DNA from: Tolypeutes matacus
Taxonomy: Eukaryota; Chordata; Mammalia; Cingulata; Chlamyphoridae
Direction: 5' to 3'
Assembly (NCBI GenBank): GCA_026826555.1
Contig: JAKSZT010054457.1
Span: 5,021,467-5,085,466 of the forward strand
Length of the DNA: 64,000 bases
This document shows, one piece after another, positions 11,201 to 23,699 of this stretch. Each line of letters starts with the position of its first letter. The stretch's first letter is position 1. The notes under the pieces are model-generated. The model was given only the letters and a program-made list of their open reading frames with translations. It had not been told where the DNA came from and ran no database searches. A program made the position numbers and the translations under genes.

Positions 11201-12960
11201 CAGTTAGCATGTGATGTTTACAAAGAAGACAACTTCCAGACTGTGGAGGCTCAGAGACCACTGAGACCACAGCAGTTTGAAAGCCTCTTAGAGAATGGGT
11301 AGAGGAATTAAAAGGTAGATAAGTAGGGAACAGGCTACCAACAGATAAGGGGTAAGGGTGAAGACTGTGAGATCAATTTGGTGAGTTGATTTGAGGGCAC
11401 CCGAGCTGCAGGGGGAGTGGGATGCCTGGACCCAAAGAGGTTGGGGCCTTGGACTGGATCAGGGAGGCATTGCTTGTCCTGAAGACCTGGGGGGCTCACT
11501 TTGGACATCTACTGCCTTCTTTTCTTCTTCCCACATAGCACTGTCTTCCCATCCCCAACCTCTCTCTCCCTTAGGAAGGTGGAACCTGGATGTTGAAATG
11601 GCAGATGAATAGGGCATGCACGGAAGTTTACTGGGGAAACTGATCAGAGAAGAGGTGAGCAAGGGAGCTTTCCTTCCCTCACCAGATATTCACCATGGTA
11701 TTTTTAGATGGGCAGGATGATATGGATTCTTTTAAAACCTCCCCTTACAGGGACCAAACCATGGGATAATTTGTTAATCACCGATGACAACCCTTTCCCA
11801 AAGTCACATGGCTCTAAACTCTCTCCTGAAGGCCACTGATGGCTCAAGGAGTACCACCTCCTTAATTCCAGAAGCCTCACATGCTCAGCTCTGGTCACAG
11901 AGAAGCGCAGACTCGGCTCTGAACCTCATGATGCTTGTGTAAAAGCACAACCATCACAAAGGGAGATGATTCCAGGTGTGACCTATCTAAATGGCCTGCG
12001 AAGCCTCAGTGGGTTTTCATTCAACTCATTTTAGTAGTTTCATGTATGTTTAACTGAGTTGGGGAGGGGTAAGTCTGAAATGGCCATGGAAGGCAGACAG
12101 CACAGCACATCTAGGCAAGGAGGAACCTGTGGGGTTTGAGGAGAGCAAAATGGGCTTAGGCAGAAACAACTAGTCTCCCCGAAGTGCCAGCTGGCAAAGG
12201 ATGCCAAAATGGTCAAGGAAAAGCAGGCTCAGGCCCTTATTCAACAGAGAGACTGCAGAGCTGGGTCAAAGGGTTGTTCAGAGATGAAGAAAGGCCCCTT
12301 CGTGGACGTCACAGTCACAAGTTCCCCACAGGGGCCGGGAGGAGAACCAGAGGACTGTAGTACCGAAGGAGCAACAGTTCAGAGCAAGGCCTCAAAGAGG
12401 GCCACGGGGAACGGGTGGCAGTGGATTTGGCGTCTCTCCTGCTCCCTGCTCCAGGTGCCCTGTGCGGGCACACTCCTGCCCCACAGGTCACCGAGCCTTG
12501 GCATCCTGGAGAACAGAAGCATCTGCGGCCTGTGGCCTGGGGCAGGTGGCATGTCATGATCTTTGCAAGACGCTTTTTAAAAATTATGGAAATATCTTTT
12601 ATAAAGCCCATTGAACCTCTTTTTATTCATTTTACCTATGCCATCGCTATCTCGTTGGAAATGTTATTTCCTTGGCCCGATAGCCTACAGTCCTGATTAA
12701 ATGTTCTTTGGCTTTAAATTGTTTTGAGTGGTAATTTTGACTTCTCCAGAGAGACCATAATGTGATAGTAATGCCTAGTTACTTTGAAAATAAAGGGGTG
12801 GGTGTGATATCAGTGTGTTCTTTTAGATTAACACTTGCTTGGGTACAGAGAATGGCAATATCCGATAAAAAGCTCTGGCTCATGAGGATATCTTCATCTC
12901 TCACATTTAAAAAAAAAATGAATGCTAACGTTAAAATATCTGTACTTAAATAATTATGTT
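11200..12960. other. GC-richer intergenic segment, no gene recognised
   Basis: More GC and CpG than the surroundings, notably 12180-12560. Open frames at 12209-12559 (plus) and 12611-12315 (minus) overlap on opposite strands and show no domain. No splice or promoter structure could be established. Confidence 0.35.
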
Positions 12961-13619
12961 AATAGTCAAAATAAAAAATCCAAACCTTTTACCATATTTT
13001 TACACAGGTCAACTAGCATTAATGAAAAAAAGATCAGTTTAAACAATATCAGAATCCAATATAATATATATGTATAAACGCACACACATACAAACACACT
13101 CACACACGTTGAGCAATAATTCTCCATGCCTGTCTTGTGCTTCTGCATATTTGCAAAGAAAAGACCTTGACAGCATTTGTTTTGAACTATCTTTTCAAAG
13201 ATGTTTCTGTAATAAATAGGTTTCTACAATTAGTTTTCTACCTCTCCTGCAGAGGGCAGAATATTATCCTAAGAAGCATAATAAAGATAGTGTCTTTCTG
13301 TGGAGTAGATTTGAGTAACCCCCAGATAAAATTGTGGGTTTTCTAATTTGGAGACCCCAGCTGTAACACAAATCTAGCATTGATGGCTACTTTGTATCAT
13401 ACCCATAAACCTCGTGCTTTTTTGGAAATACTTAAAAAGTATGAAGTATTCAATAAAATCTACAACATTCAGTGTTGTGCAAATGACTTCTGAGAGATGT
13501 ATTGCCTATTTAAAGTAAACCAATAACACTATCTCTAACTCTCAAAAGCTTGTCTTGACTTTGACACTAATATATCAACATTTATTCTATGGGTATAATT
13601 CAATGGAACTTTTTGAAAT

Positions 13620-13930
13620 GTAAAATCAAACTCAAATTAAATTATCAGGGATGACAGATCTTCCATGAGCTGAGGAAAAAGCAAATATTTTAATATCATT
13701 AGTGAATGTGACATCTATGATGCTAAAGTCACCTATCAGAAAGAAAAAAAAAGATTTACTTTCTGTGAATTCTCTGCTGCAATGGGTAAGATTGAAGGCA
13801 GCTCTACAGAATATAAAGTTGAATTAATTACATTACTTCATTAGCTAAATGCCTTGCAGAGTGAAAGGTAGCCTTGATAAAATAACTATTCCAAAGAGCA
13901 CATTAATTAAAAATCTATTTGCTGGAAAGT
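13620..13930. promoter_or_regulatory. candidate conserved non-coding segment
   Basis: Non-repetitive AT-rich DNA with clustered homeodomain-type cores (GAATTAATTACATTACTTCATTAG, CACATTAATTAAAAATC). Only the texture suggests function; no alignment was possible. Confidence 0.25.
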
Positions 13931-14700
13931 ACTCCTAAGCAAAGAAAAAAGAGTTTTTGATGGAATACCACAAATCACATAATTTTTCATCAAAACAAGG
14001 AGAAAATGCCACAAGAATATTGTCAATGACTATATTCTCTGCTCCTATGGAGAATAGAGAGAATATAATTTATCTCTACAATTAGAAATTACTGAATGGA
14101 ACTAAATCTAAATTTTTTAGGATCTTAGGAATGTGTTAATATTGTTAATAAGTCTATTGGACAAATTTCTACTTCCCTTTAGGAGACAGAAAGTCAAAAG
14201 AAACCTCACTCCATCCTATCAACCAAAATAAGCCAGATAAGAAAAACAATTATAGTTATGAAAGTCCAGTTTGAAGAGGAAAAGCAACCACAAAAACAAA
14301 TTTTAGAAATAAACTATTTTTTTAGGAAAATTGAGACTAAGGTCTGATTTCATCTCTGGAGGAGCAATGAAGGAGGAAGAAGCTGCCATGGACAGTGAGA
14401 AAAAAAAAAAAACAGTTGAAATTTTATTGGGCTTTTAATGTCTATGACATCACAAAGTAGAATACTGGGAAATCACAACCACAAAGTCAGTCTGAACATA
14501 TGGATCTTCAGCAAGTGCATAGGGTCGTTTGCAGGAGATTATCAGGAGATTTAAGAACTCTTTGCTTTTGTGGAAGGGAGGACATCCCAGATATGAGGTA
14601 GCTGTCCGAGGAAGGCAGGTAAAGGGAAAAGAAAGTTGAAAAAAGTCTCTCTGAAAGCTTTGGGATATCTCCCACAGGTACTGCAGTTCTCCCAAGGTTG

Positions 14701-15240
14701 GGTATTAGTCAGGGTTCTCTCGAGAAATAGAACAGACAGGAGATATGGGTTAAAGTTCATGAAGTAGGAAGCGGATGTGGCTCAAGCAATTGAACTACCG
14801 CCTACCACATGGGAGGTCCCAGGTTCAATTGCCGGTACCTCTTGGAAAAGATGAGCAAGACAGCGAGCTGGCGCAACAGGCAGACACAGCAAGCTGGCAT
14901 AATGGGATGACGCAACAAGGTGACACAAAAGAAGAAAGACAATGAGAGACACAACAAAGCAGGAAGCTAAGGTGGCTCAAGCAATTGAGCGCCTCTCTCC
15001 CACATGGGAAGTCCCGGGTTTGGTTCCCAGTACCTCCTGAAGAGAAGACAAGCAGACACAGAGTGCACAACAAATGAGCACAGAGAGCAGACAGCGAGCA
15101 CAAACAACAAGGGGAGGGGATAAATAAATAAAATAAGTCTTAAAAAAATAAAGTCTATGAAGTGCCACTGTATTATAATTAGCCCAGTGCTTGCTTGGAT
15201 AAAAAACTGGCCACGGTTACCTGGCTGAGTTAACACATGA
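14701..15240 (-). mobile_element. antisense copy of the 4640-5078 repeat, split by a SINE
   Basis: The left end GGTATTAGTCAGGGTTCTCTCGAGAAATAG is the reverse of the end of the 4640-5078 repeat. The right part reads TTAGCCCAGTGCTTGCTTGG, the reverse of 4708-4727. The middle of the repeat is missing and a dimeric SINE sits at 14766-15149. Confidence 0.6.
14766..15149 (+). mobile_element. dimeric tRNA-derived SINE
   Basis: Two tRNA-like heads follow one another. The first starts AGGAAGCGGATGTGGCTCAAGCAATTG (14766) with B-box AGGTTCAATTGCC. The second starts AGGAAGCTAAGGTGGCTCAAGCAATTG (about 14970) with B-box GGGTTTGGTTCCC. One A-rich tail ends the whole. A single 14-bp TSD, AAAGTTCATGAAGT / AAAGTCTATGAAGT (14752-14765 and 15150-15163, two differences), brackets both heads, so the dimer inserted as one unit. 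Confidence 0.85.
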
Positions 15241-17020
15241 GCATAAACATCACAGCTGGAGAAAGTTTGGGAGAGCTGAAAAAATTCCTCTGAGGCTTTC
15301 TATGCCATCCATTTGTGAGTTGCAGCTGTCCCCTGGAGGCTAAAGAAAAGAAGTAGGGCATGATTTGGTCAAAGTTATACACTGTATCAGGATCCGAAAC
15401 ACTCTAAATCCCAGTTTTCCCCATAGAATTCAATTTCTATCTCATAGCTTCTAAATTGTCTTTGATTCCTTCAAAAAATCAGATATTCACTGTTAAAATC
15501 AAATGGTTCAAACTGAGTTGTCAATTTGATTTAATACTTTCTAAAGATAACATAATGACAATATTTAAGAAGCCATCTTGATGCTGTATTTCCTCTTGAA
15601 CAAGCATTGCTCTTATGCAAACTTCAATTTATGGCTTGACAGGTCAGAGGACACACAGTTTTTGATGGATCCTCCATCACATGTTCACCATCACTAGCTA
15701 ATGCATGGTTTTTCATTCAGAATCTACCAGTAACAAATTAGGGGTTACTTATCTAAATCATATTCATATAAAAAGGATATTGCCTTGCTCTTAAATTCTA
15801 TTGCAATTTTCCAGAGATTCTATGAAGAATCCCTATTTTCCAAGATACCTTGAGTAGTAATATATCAGCTAGGTCATTAAGCTTAAGTGCAAAGGACCTT
15901 GCATTGCAGCCTGGATTTGCTGAAGTGTCTTTTCTTGTTCTATATTACTCTCAAAACTTTCAGCATTATTGGTTACTAGAATAATGGTTCAGAACAATTC
16001 ACTCATAAGATGCCTCCAAACTCCAAAGAAGCTAATCAAACATGTGGCTTTCTCTTACTGATGTACTGTTCAAAGAGCATTGACACATCTCTATTTGGAG
16101 GACCTACATCGCTAAGAGGTAGAATGCCCCTACTTTTTCTTGGGTATATCTGGCACCCTCAGGTATGTATCTTTTTTTTTATTAGAGAAGTTGTAACTTT
16201 ACAGAAAAATCAGGCATAATATACAGAGTTCTTATATACTGCTCTATTATAAACACTTTGCCTTGGGGGGTACATTTGTTCAATTTATGAAAGAATATTT
16301 TTATAATTGCATTATAAAATATGAATGGATATGCCTTTCTCTTTGTGAATACCACACTGTTTCACTTACTATGACTAGTAGGCATGCATTTATTAAGGCA
16401 TCTTAGATGGTTTCTACTTCCTGCATGCAACAGTAAATAACTGGCAAACTATGGTTTGAACTTATATATATATGAAAACAATAATAATGGAAACAGTGTG
16501 GTATCCACAGAGAAATAGGCAAATAGACCAATTCAATAGCAAACAGCTACAGGGGATGCAGTGTCCTCTGGAGAGGGAGTTAGAAAAGGAAAGTGAGGAG
16601 AACTTTCAGAGATGTTTGAGTAACAGAGGGGATGTGTTGAGGAGGGACTTGAGTTCAGAGCGTATAGTGGAAGGTTTAAGAGCACTCGTGAGAGGTGCAG
16701 AATGGAGTTGGTTTGGGGGAAACAGAGAACTGTAAGATGAATAAACAGGGGGAAAGGCATGTGAGTAACTCTTCAGCAGATTGTGGTGCTAATGCTGCCT
16801 CTGTAGAGATTACTTTTAAAAACTGATGTTGTAATCATAAAAAAATAAAGTCTTTATAGAAAATGAGAAATATGCCCATGTTGGGAGAAAATTTAATTGC
16901 ATCAAAATTAGAAATTCTATGCAAATGTTCATGAATAACTAACCTTCAAAATTAATTCTAAAATTAAAATAATGTATTCAGGATTATTAAAAATTACAAC
17001 CACTTAAGGATTTCCAATTA
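15240..17020. other. unassigned unique DNA with old repeat remnants
   Basis: No gene recognised. 16170-16330 (AGAGAAGTTGTAACTTTACAGAAAAATCA...) resembles the antisense of an ancient L1 3' end. 16560-16720 resembles the ancient repeat noted at 31500. Confidence 0.3.
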
Positions 17021-17250
17021 AGAATGGAAATTTATTACATTCAATTTTAGCTAAAGATCCATATTAGAAGGCCAATAAGCCTTAATAAATTTCAATATGC
17101 AACTCTTAAACTCATTTAAAACCAGATTACATTAAGTCTAAATGACATGCCCTTAAGTGACTTCACTAATAAGCCCAGTGGGAATTATTCATTAACCTAT
17201 GTAGTATTTCAAGCTTTGATGATAATTTTTTATTTATTTTTAGAATCAAT
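17020..17250. promoter_or_regulatory. candidate conserved non-coding segment
   Basis: Unique sequence with dense, intact homeodomain-type words (CCAATTAAGAATGG, CCAATAAGCCTTAATAAAT, TATTCATTAACC). It resembles vertebrate developmental enhancers in texture only. Confidence 0.3.
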
Positions 17251-17799
17251 GATTTTAAAGTGTTTTGGCTCATTTTATTCAGTTACAATAATGCCCTGTT
17301 ACTTAATAAATGCTTGAAACTCTAGACTAGACTAATAGCGCATATTGCAAATGAGTCATCTCATACAAATGCAAGACAAATGTAGTAATAATAACAGTAG
17401 AAAATGCTAACATGTCAAAAGAATGTGTTCCATTTGGGATCTTCTCTCAAATTTCACACAAAAGGGATGTCATCTAATTGTGAGCATGTGGTAGGAATAA
17501 AATTGTGACAAAAGGAAGCTGCTTGTTCGTTCATGGAACCACCATTTACTGAGTGACAATGATGGGCCCTTTGCCTGTTCAGTTATTACCAGTTCACTTT
17601 CCAGTGGATTTCTAGACACAATGTGAAAAATCTAAGCTAAAGAGTTTTAAAAATTCTGTGGAAATTTATCTTTCATTATTTTGTTTCAAAGTATTTTGTG
17701 GGAAAAATGTATTGATATTTACAGAGAAAAAAAATCTCAGGGAATACTGTCAAAATAAAAATTGATTTCTAAAGACATGTATCCTTAACAAGAATAGAG

Positions 17800-18060
17800 G
17801 CAGCCTTGGTTGCTAAGGATATATTTAAACAGCTCTCTAGCTACCCTTTAACCTTTCAGCATCCCTCGATAAAATCTGCCACTATTTCAAAAATAGATGC
17901 CACTTATGTCCACAATCAGAACTCTCTATTTTATAGCATTTCAAGAGAGCAGTGCTTTCAAATACCTGCCAATCAACACTTGACCTAATGAACTTGAACT
18001 AAGAGCAGATTAATTAATTAACTTTGCCAGGCATTATTAACAACCTCAAAGGGCTATTAA
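17800..18060. promoter_or_regulatory. candidate conserved non-coding segment
   Basis: Free of simple repeats. It carries GGTTGCTAAGGATATATTTAAAC, a paired homeodomain-like AGATTAATTAATTAAC and a TCF-like ACCTCAAAGGG. The dense word content fits an enhancer, but conservation is unproven. Confidence 0.35.
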
Positions 18061-18689
18061 GACCAGAAACAAACAAACAGCCACACACACACGCACACAA
18101 ACACCTGCACATCTCCAAAACACAAAGGAATAAATCTTACGTAAGCAATTTCCAAATCTTCAATGAGGATGGCCTAATTTCCCACTTATGGTGCTAACTC
18201 AGGTTTGTCTTGATCTTCTGAAGCTGTCTTTTTCCTTATGATGAACTTACCTTAAACATACACTCTCACTTGCATGTCACTTGAGTTATAATGGCATTTA
18301 AAAAATTCTAGAAATTTGAATCCTGCAAATAGAACTGTTTAGGCATAGTATTAGATTAATTTAGTTCAGGAAACTTTCTCACCTAAAGCTCTCACTAGAT
18401 GACACTATTTGACCACGTAGAAGAGGTGCTTCTGATTACATGTACAAAATGATGGCCAGTTTTTTGGGTTTTTTTTCCTTCCTTCCTAATAAAGGAGCTG
18501 CATTTTAAGGATTTCATCTTTATAGTTTTCAGATTGTGCCAGATTTTAAATGAAAATATTTAGACTCTCACAACCGGAGAGAAAGAATCTTTAGACTGTG
18601 AAGACTGGTATATATTTTTCTTTGTTTGTGAGGCAAGAATTGTTTTGTGCCTGTTCTTGCATTTCTAAAACTAATATGCTAAACGGTAT

Positions 18690-18960
18690 CCAAGAACTTA
18701 TAGCTGACACATCACCATTTATTATACACCAGGTGCTGTCCTAAGTGATTTACTATATTAACTAATGAAATCCTCACAACAACCTTAAGAGGAAAACACT
18801 AGTTTATCCTTTTATATTATTTTAATATGAGAAAACAGTTCAGAAAGGTTAAAAAACTAATCCATTGACATACCTCTATTAAGTGACAAAGCTGTTAGAT
18901 TGTACAGACCATGGTCTTGACCAGTACTGTCTCCTGCCTCCCATACTCAATATCTAATTA
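18690..18960 (+). mobile_element. MIR element
   Basis: Core order is clear: ACCAGGTGCTGTCCTAAGTG, AATCCTCACAACAACCTTAAGAGG, GAGAAAACAGTTCAGAAAGGTTAAAAAACTAA, AAGTGACAAAGCTGTTAGATT. Old tRNA-derived SINE, strongly diverged. Confidence 0.75.
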
Positions 18961-19119
18961 CAGGTCAGGATAACTGATTCCCAACCAATTTTCTCCCAAA
19001 ACTGGATAAATGATTTCAAACTGATTTTCTTTCAAAACAGGAATTATAGTTCAATAATCCATAGCTTTCATTATTTTGTTTTAACATAATAAACAAATCT
19101 AAAATCAAATTCCACATCG

Positions 19120-19335
19120 GTGACACGTAGGTGTTAAAGGGTAGATTCAAACGTCCTAAATACAAATCCCAGTTCTGTCATATACAGGATATGTGACTTC
19201 AGGCACAGAACATATTTAACTTTGGTAAGCCTTAAAATGGAGAACTTCATAGTACCTAACTCAAGTAGGTACTTGAGTATTAAATGAAATTATTGATCAT
19301 ATCATTTAGCATAATTTTGAGACATGATTATTACT
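19120..19335 (+). mobile_element. MIR element
   Basis: Reads AGATTCAAACGTCCTAAATACAAATCCCAGTTCTGTCAT, ATGTGACTTCAGGCACA, AAAATGGAGAACTTCATAGTACCTAACTCA, ATTAAATGAAATTATTGATC: the standard MIR consensus order. Confidence 0.75.
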
Positions 19336-19339
19336 ATTG

Positions 19340-21404
19340 AAATGCTGTTCAAGGAGAATAGTATTCCCTCTGGGCACCCTCCCAGATCAACAACAAAATA
19401 TATATTATTAGGACAGAATAAGGTAATTTAATAGTAAAAGTGTATTCATTAAAACCCATTTAAATGTTTGTGGACATCTACCCATTTAACTTTAGAGTAA
19501 TTGATTTGTAATGTTCCTTTACCCTCTAGTTGGATAAATTTTTGAGGTTACTTGTAAGGAAAATCAAATCATTTCATCTGCAAATAACCAGTCACCCATC
19601 CTCCCCTAAGGCAGAATAAGGACAACACTTGTGTCAATAGTCTGCCAAACTTAAAGCACATTTTTCTGTACATGTTAGCCTTTTCTCCTAACACAAACCC
19701 TTGCTCCACACCTCCCTCAACAACTTCTTTCCAATGTGTTCTCTAAAATTTGATTCATTTTCAGCATACTTTTTAATACTTTCATTAAATTCTTCTGTAG
19801 ATATACTCTTTACCTCTTTACCCTTAATCACACTCTAAAATGACAATTTCACCAAACCTTTTAAAGCTAAAGCTATTTTTTTTCTCTAATTCCTTATAGA
19901 CCTTAGAATCAGGTTATGGGATCAGCATCTTCCTGATATGTCCAGACTTTTCCCCCTTCTTTTATATTTAAAAATAAAATCTGCTTATTTTGAAACTTAG
20001 ATCATTCTCTCCTTTAACTTGTTCTGAAAAATATAGACTCCTGTTAATTTTACTACATCAATAAAGCTATGCACACCTGGCTACAGTATCCAGTTCCTTA
20101 ACATTTGTTTCATGATAGGTTATTGCAAAAGCTATTCAGCACCAAGTCCTCTTTCCCCTTAACCTCACCGTAAGCTTTCCCTCTCCCTATCACATCTTAA
20201 AGCTCCCTGGAATTTGTACTTGTAACCATATCACTGTCATAAATCCCAATCCTCACCAGACTCTTCCTTTTCTGAAACTTTATCTTTCCAGTATGCCTAG
20301 TGTGATGCAGAATCAATCATCTACGATCTTTCAATCCACTGACTACTCCTTTGCTTTTCTCCTTCTATCTTTTCAACATTTTCCTATATTTCTTCATTTC
20401 TTATCTAGTTTAGATGCTTGAGGTCCATTAATACTTATTCTCTTCCATTTCCCATCTATTACTACAGAGAAAAAGGAAAAGTGTCACTTTATCAGAGACA
20501 ACATTTCTATATCTTCATTCTCTCTCTGATCCAAAGGACCTGCTGCATCAGCTATATACTCTCTCTCCCAAATCTTTACCTCCCCTTTTCTACTCTATCT
20601 TTCCCAACAGCATTCCCATGGTCTAGTACAGTGTTTTCAAATTTCAATATTTTGTGTACTGATACAAGAATTTTACAAAATTAATACTTTATTGAATATG
20701 ACATAAATTTGCCATAAACAGCTGATAATAATAATTGTAATGAATGAAAAGAGAAAATATTTCCAAAGATATATAAACTATAAAACAATGAAAGCTCTAG
20801 GACAAAAACCAAAATATCTAAAATAAAATGTTGCATTCAACAGCTTTGTTTATCTTCCTGTGTGTACATACACAACACTTTCTCTATAGTATGCAACGAC
20901 AAGAAAAAAATGAATGTTACTAAGACATATACATTTTCAACTTTACTAGCTGTTAATAAATTATCTCCAAAATAGTTGACCAAATTTTTAACCAGCAATT
21001 TACCATTTAACATTTCTTTACTCGGCTTGCATATCTCAGTTAGATGAAATTAATTTGTAGAAATTATATGTCTGCATCTTATCTGCATGGTTGTCTGTAA
21101 ATGTAGTTTTTAACTTTTCAGTTTCTACTAGGGTACAGAAAGATAGAAGGTAATTACAAGGGTTTAAGTGAGGTAATTTATGTGTTTATCACACCATTGG
21201 ATTGGAATCAAGTGTGAAATAATTTTCCTTGAGACACTGAAGGAATTTTAAATAATTATAATTTAGGTCTGGGCAATTACATTTCATGATCCACCTATGA
21301 TGCCTTAGCAATTAGACTATGAAAAACTCATAGTTTTTTTTCCCCTTTAGACTGATTTAGTATTATATTTAGTACTATGCCAGTGACCATAAAAAATAAT
21401 TTCC
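19340..21404. other. unassigned unique DNA
   Basis: No gene recognised. 20130-20640 is pyrimidine-rich on the plus strand and may be an old LINE fragment, not assigned. Confidence 0.3.
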
Positions 21405-21593
21405 AGGAAGCGGCTGTGGTTCAATCAGTAGGGCTCCCGTTTATCATATGGGAGGTCCCGGGTTCGGTTCCCGGGGCCTCCTGGTGAGGGCAGGCCCGCC
21501 TGCGCGGCGTGGTTGGCTGGCCCAGCGAGCACAAGCAGCAAGGGGGGGGATAAATGAATAAATAAATAAAATCTAGAGAAAAAAAAAAACACT
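21403..21593 (+). mobile_element. tRNA-derived DAS-type SINE (young)
   Basis: Starts GGAAGCGGCTGTGGTTCAATCAGTAGGGCTC with an A-box-like TGGTTCAATCAGTAGGG and B-box GGTTCGGTTCC, then a CpG-rich body, TAAATGAATAAATAAATAAAATC and an A tail. Near-identical to 26151-26347, so a recent subfamily. No TSD was found. Confidence 0.9.
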
Positions 21594-21611
21594 GTATTTG
21601 CATCAACCAAC

Positions 21612-22497
21612 TGATTTTTGAATATTGATCTTTTATCCTGCAACTTTGCTAAATTCATTTATCAGCTCTGATAGTGGTAGATTTTTTTAGTGGATTTTTT
21701 TGGTGGATTTTTTAGGATTTTCTATACATATTGCCCATGTTATCTACATGTAGAAAATGTTTTATTCCTTCCTTTACAAGACTGATGCCTTTTATGTATT
21801 TGTTTTTCTTGCATAATTACTGTATTAGCAAAGGGTTGCTGATGCAAAATACCAGAAATTGGTTGGTTTTTATAGAGGGTATTTATTTGGGGTAGAAGCT
21901 TACAGTTACCAGGCCATAAAGCATAAGTTACTTCCCTCACCCAGCTCTGTGAGGGGTCTGGCTTCCTGGGTTTCTCTCTTCCCTGGGCTTGGTTCTCTCC
22001 AGGTTCAGCTGCTTGCTCTATCCCCAAGGCCAGCTGTAGACTATCAGGTGAATGGCTCATCTCTTTTCCTGGGGCCTGCTCTCCTTCCTCACGACAAAGC
22101 TCCTCTGTATGCTTACTTCCCAAGGCTCCAGCTCAAGATCCCAACATCAGAACTCCAACTCAAAAACTCCAACTCTGTCCTTTGCCATCTCTTTTATCTT
22201 TGAGACCCCACCCACCAAGGGACAGTACTCAACGCCCCACTGACGTGGCCCAATCAAAGCCCTAATCACAACTTAATCATGCCCAGATCAACAGACCAGT
22301 TCACAATCATAATCCAATATCTATTTGAAATTCATAACTATATCAAACTGCCAAATTGCTACAATTACCCTATCTAGAACTTCCAATACAATGTTGAATA
22401 GAAATGGCAAAAGTGGGTATCCATGTTTTGTCCCTGATCTTAGGATGGAAGCTTTCAGTCCTTTACAATTGAGAATGATGTTAGCATGGGTTTTTCA
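21612..22497 (-). mobile_element. inverted 5' part of an old L1 (ORF2 RT region)
   Basis: In antisense this reads ORF2 reverse-transcriptase text. At the right it includes [12 protein letters not shown] words, continuing past the LTR as MQEKQIHKR, and at the left AAATGAATTTAGCAAAGTTGCAGGATA. It is interrupted by the solo LTR at 21821-22363. The part nearest ORF2's 3' side lies leftmost and the most 5' part abuts the sense segment at 22497. That is the arrangement expected from twin priming. Confidence 0.8.
21821..22363 (-). mobile_element. solo LTR, family A, with TSD ATTAC
   Basis: A retroviral LTR left after recombination. It begins TGTATTAG and ends GCTACA on the plus strand, flanked by ATTAC at 21816-21820 and 22364-22368. 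It splits an L1 reverse-transcriptase sequence that resumes on the other side. Shared with the copies at 38179, 40342 and 47853: a GTGGCAGTTTG-type start and an AATAAA-AAAGCCAA-TTTCTGGTA end. A 5-bp TSD favours an ERV-L/MaLR-type (class III) provirus; this is inference. Confidence 0.85.
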
Positions 22498-23400
22498 TAA
22501 AGAGATATACAAATTAAATGCAATCCCTATAAAAATCCCAGTAGTCTTATTGACAGAAATGGAAATGCCAATCATAAAGTTTCTGTGAAATTGCAAAGGA
22601 CCCTAAATAGTCAGAAAATCTTGATAAAGAATAAACTTAGATGACTCATACTTTCAATTTCCAAATTTACTACAAAGCTACAATAATCAAAACATTGTGG
22701 TGAGAAAGAGAGAGAGACCGACCAATGGAGCAAAATCATAGGTCCAAAAATAAATCAATTTATCATCAATTGATTTTTGACAAGGGAGTCATGATATTCG
22801 ATGGGAAAAGAATAGTCTTTTCAACACATGGTGCTGGGAAAACTAAATATTCACATGTAAAAAAAAAAAAAAAAGGAAGTTAGACCTATCAGTGGAGGAG
22901 GTCTTGGCTTCAGGGAGGGATTCAGTGTCATTATCACATAAGGGACTTTCCACCAAATGACTGTTTAACATAGTTATTTGTATCTTTTATTACTTTCAAT
23001 AAAATACTTTAAATGTTAAAAGTGTATTTATTTATAATAAATAGACTCAAAATCGATTGATGATCTAAACATAATCTTTAAACCCATAAAACTCTTAGAA
23101 GAGGACATAGGGGTAAATCTTACCTTGGATTTGGCAATGAAATCTTTACTTTCATACCAAAAGCACAAGCAACTAAAGAAACACTTGATAAATTGGACAT
23201 CAACAAAATTAAAAACTTGTGCATCAAAGACATAATAAGAATATGAAAAGACAACCCAAAGAATGGGAGGAAATATTTGCAAATCATACTTCTGATAAGG
23301 GTCTAGTATCAAGAATATATAAAATACTCTTACAATTCAACAATAAAAAGATAAATAGCCCAATTTAAAACTGTAAAAAAGACCTAAATAGACATTTCTC
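22497..23400 (+). mobile_element. sense 3' part of the same old L1 (ORF2 C-terminal region)
   Basis: Sense ORF2 text: KLNAIPIKIPVVLL near 22515, CTACAAAGCTACAATAATCAAAACA near 22670, and later CCATAAAACTCTTAGAAGAGGACATAGG with LDLAMKSLLSYQKHKQLKK. Roughly 135-150 bp at about 22891-23040 are not L1 and interrupt it. No poly(A) end is recognised. Confidence 0.75.
22891..23040 (+). other. foreign segment with polyadenylation signal inside the L1
   Basis: L1 text stops after AAGTTAGACCTATC and resumes at AATAGACTCAAAATCG. Between them is sequence with TTTCAATAAAATACTTTAAATG, which looks like the 3' end of a polyadenylated transcript. No TSD or poly(A) run seen; origin unknown. Confidence 0.4.
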
Positions 23401-23699
23401 CAAATGAATTTTATACTTTAATGGTTAATTTCAACTCATGTACTTGCCACCTCAATTTAAATAAAGCAACTTGGAGGGGACAATCATTTTTCAGAGAAAT
23501 AAAATTTTAACAGGAAACATTAATAACCTCCAAGCAATGAGAAGATACTTTTATCTATGAGAAAACAAGCAAACAAACAAACACAGATATTTTTAAAAAT
23601 AATCAGAAAACAAAGAAGGAGTTCCTGGACATTTAAAAAACAAACAAACCTATAAACAAATATTGAAATAACGAATCAAAAAAAGAGAAATTAAAGTAG

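Noticed and set aside
12209..12611. Exon candidates in the GC-richer segment
   Set aside because: Frames overlap on both strands, no domain or splice context seen; left as unassigned DNA.
21740..22203. Opposed frames of 127 and 114 codons
   Set aside because: They run over an L1/LTR join and the LTR body; no independent gene.
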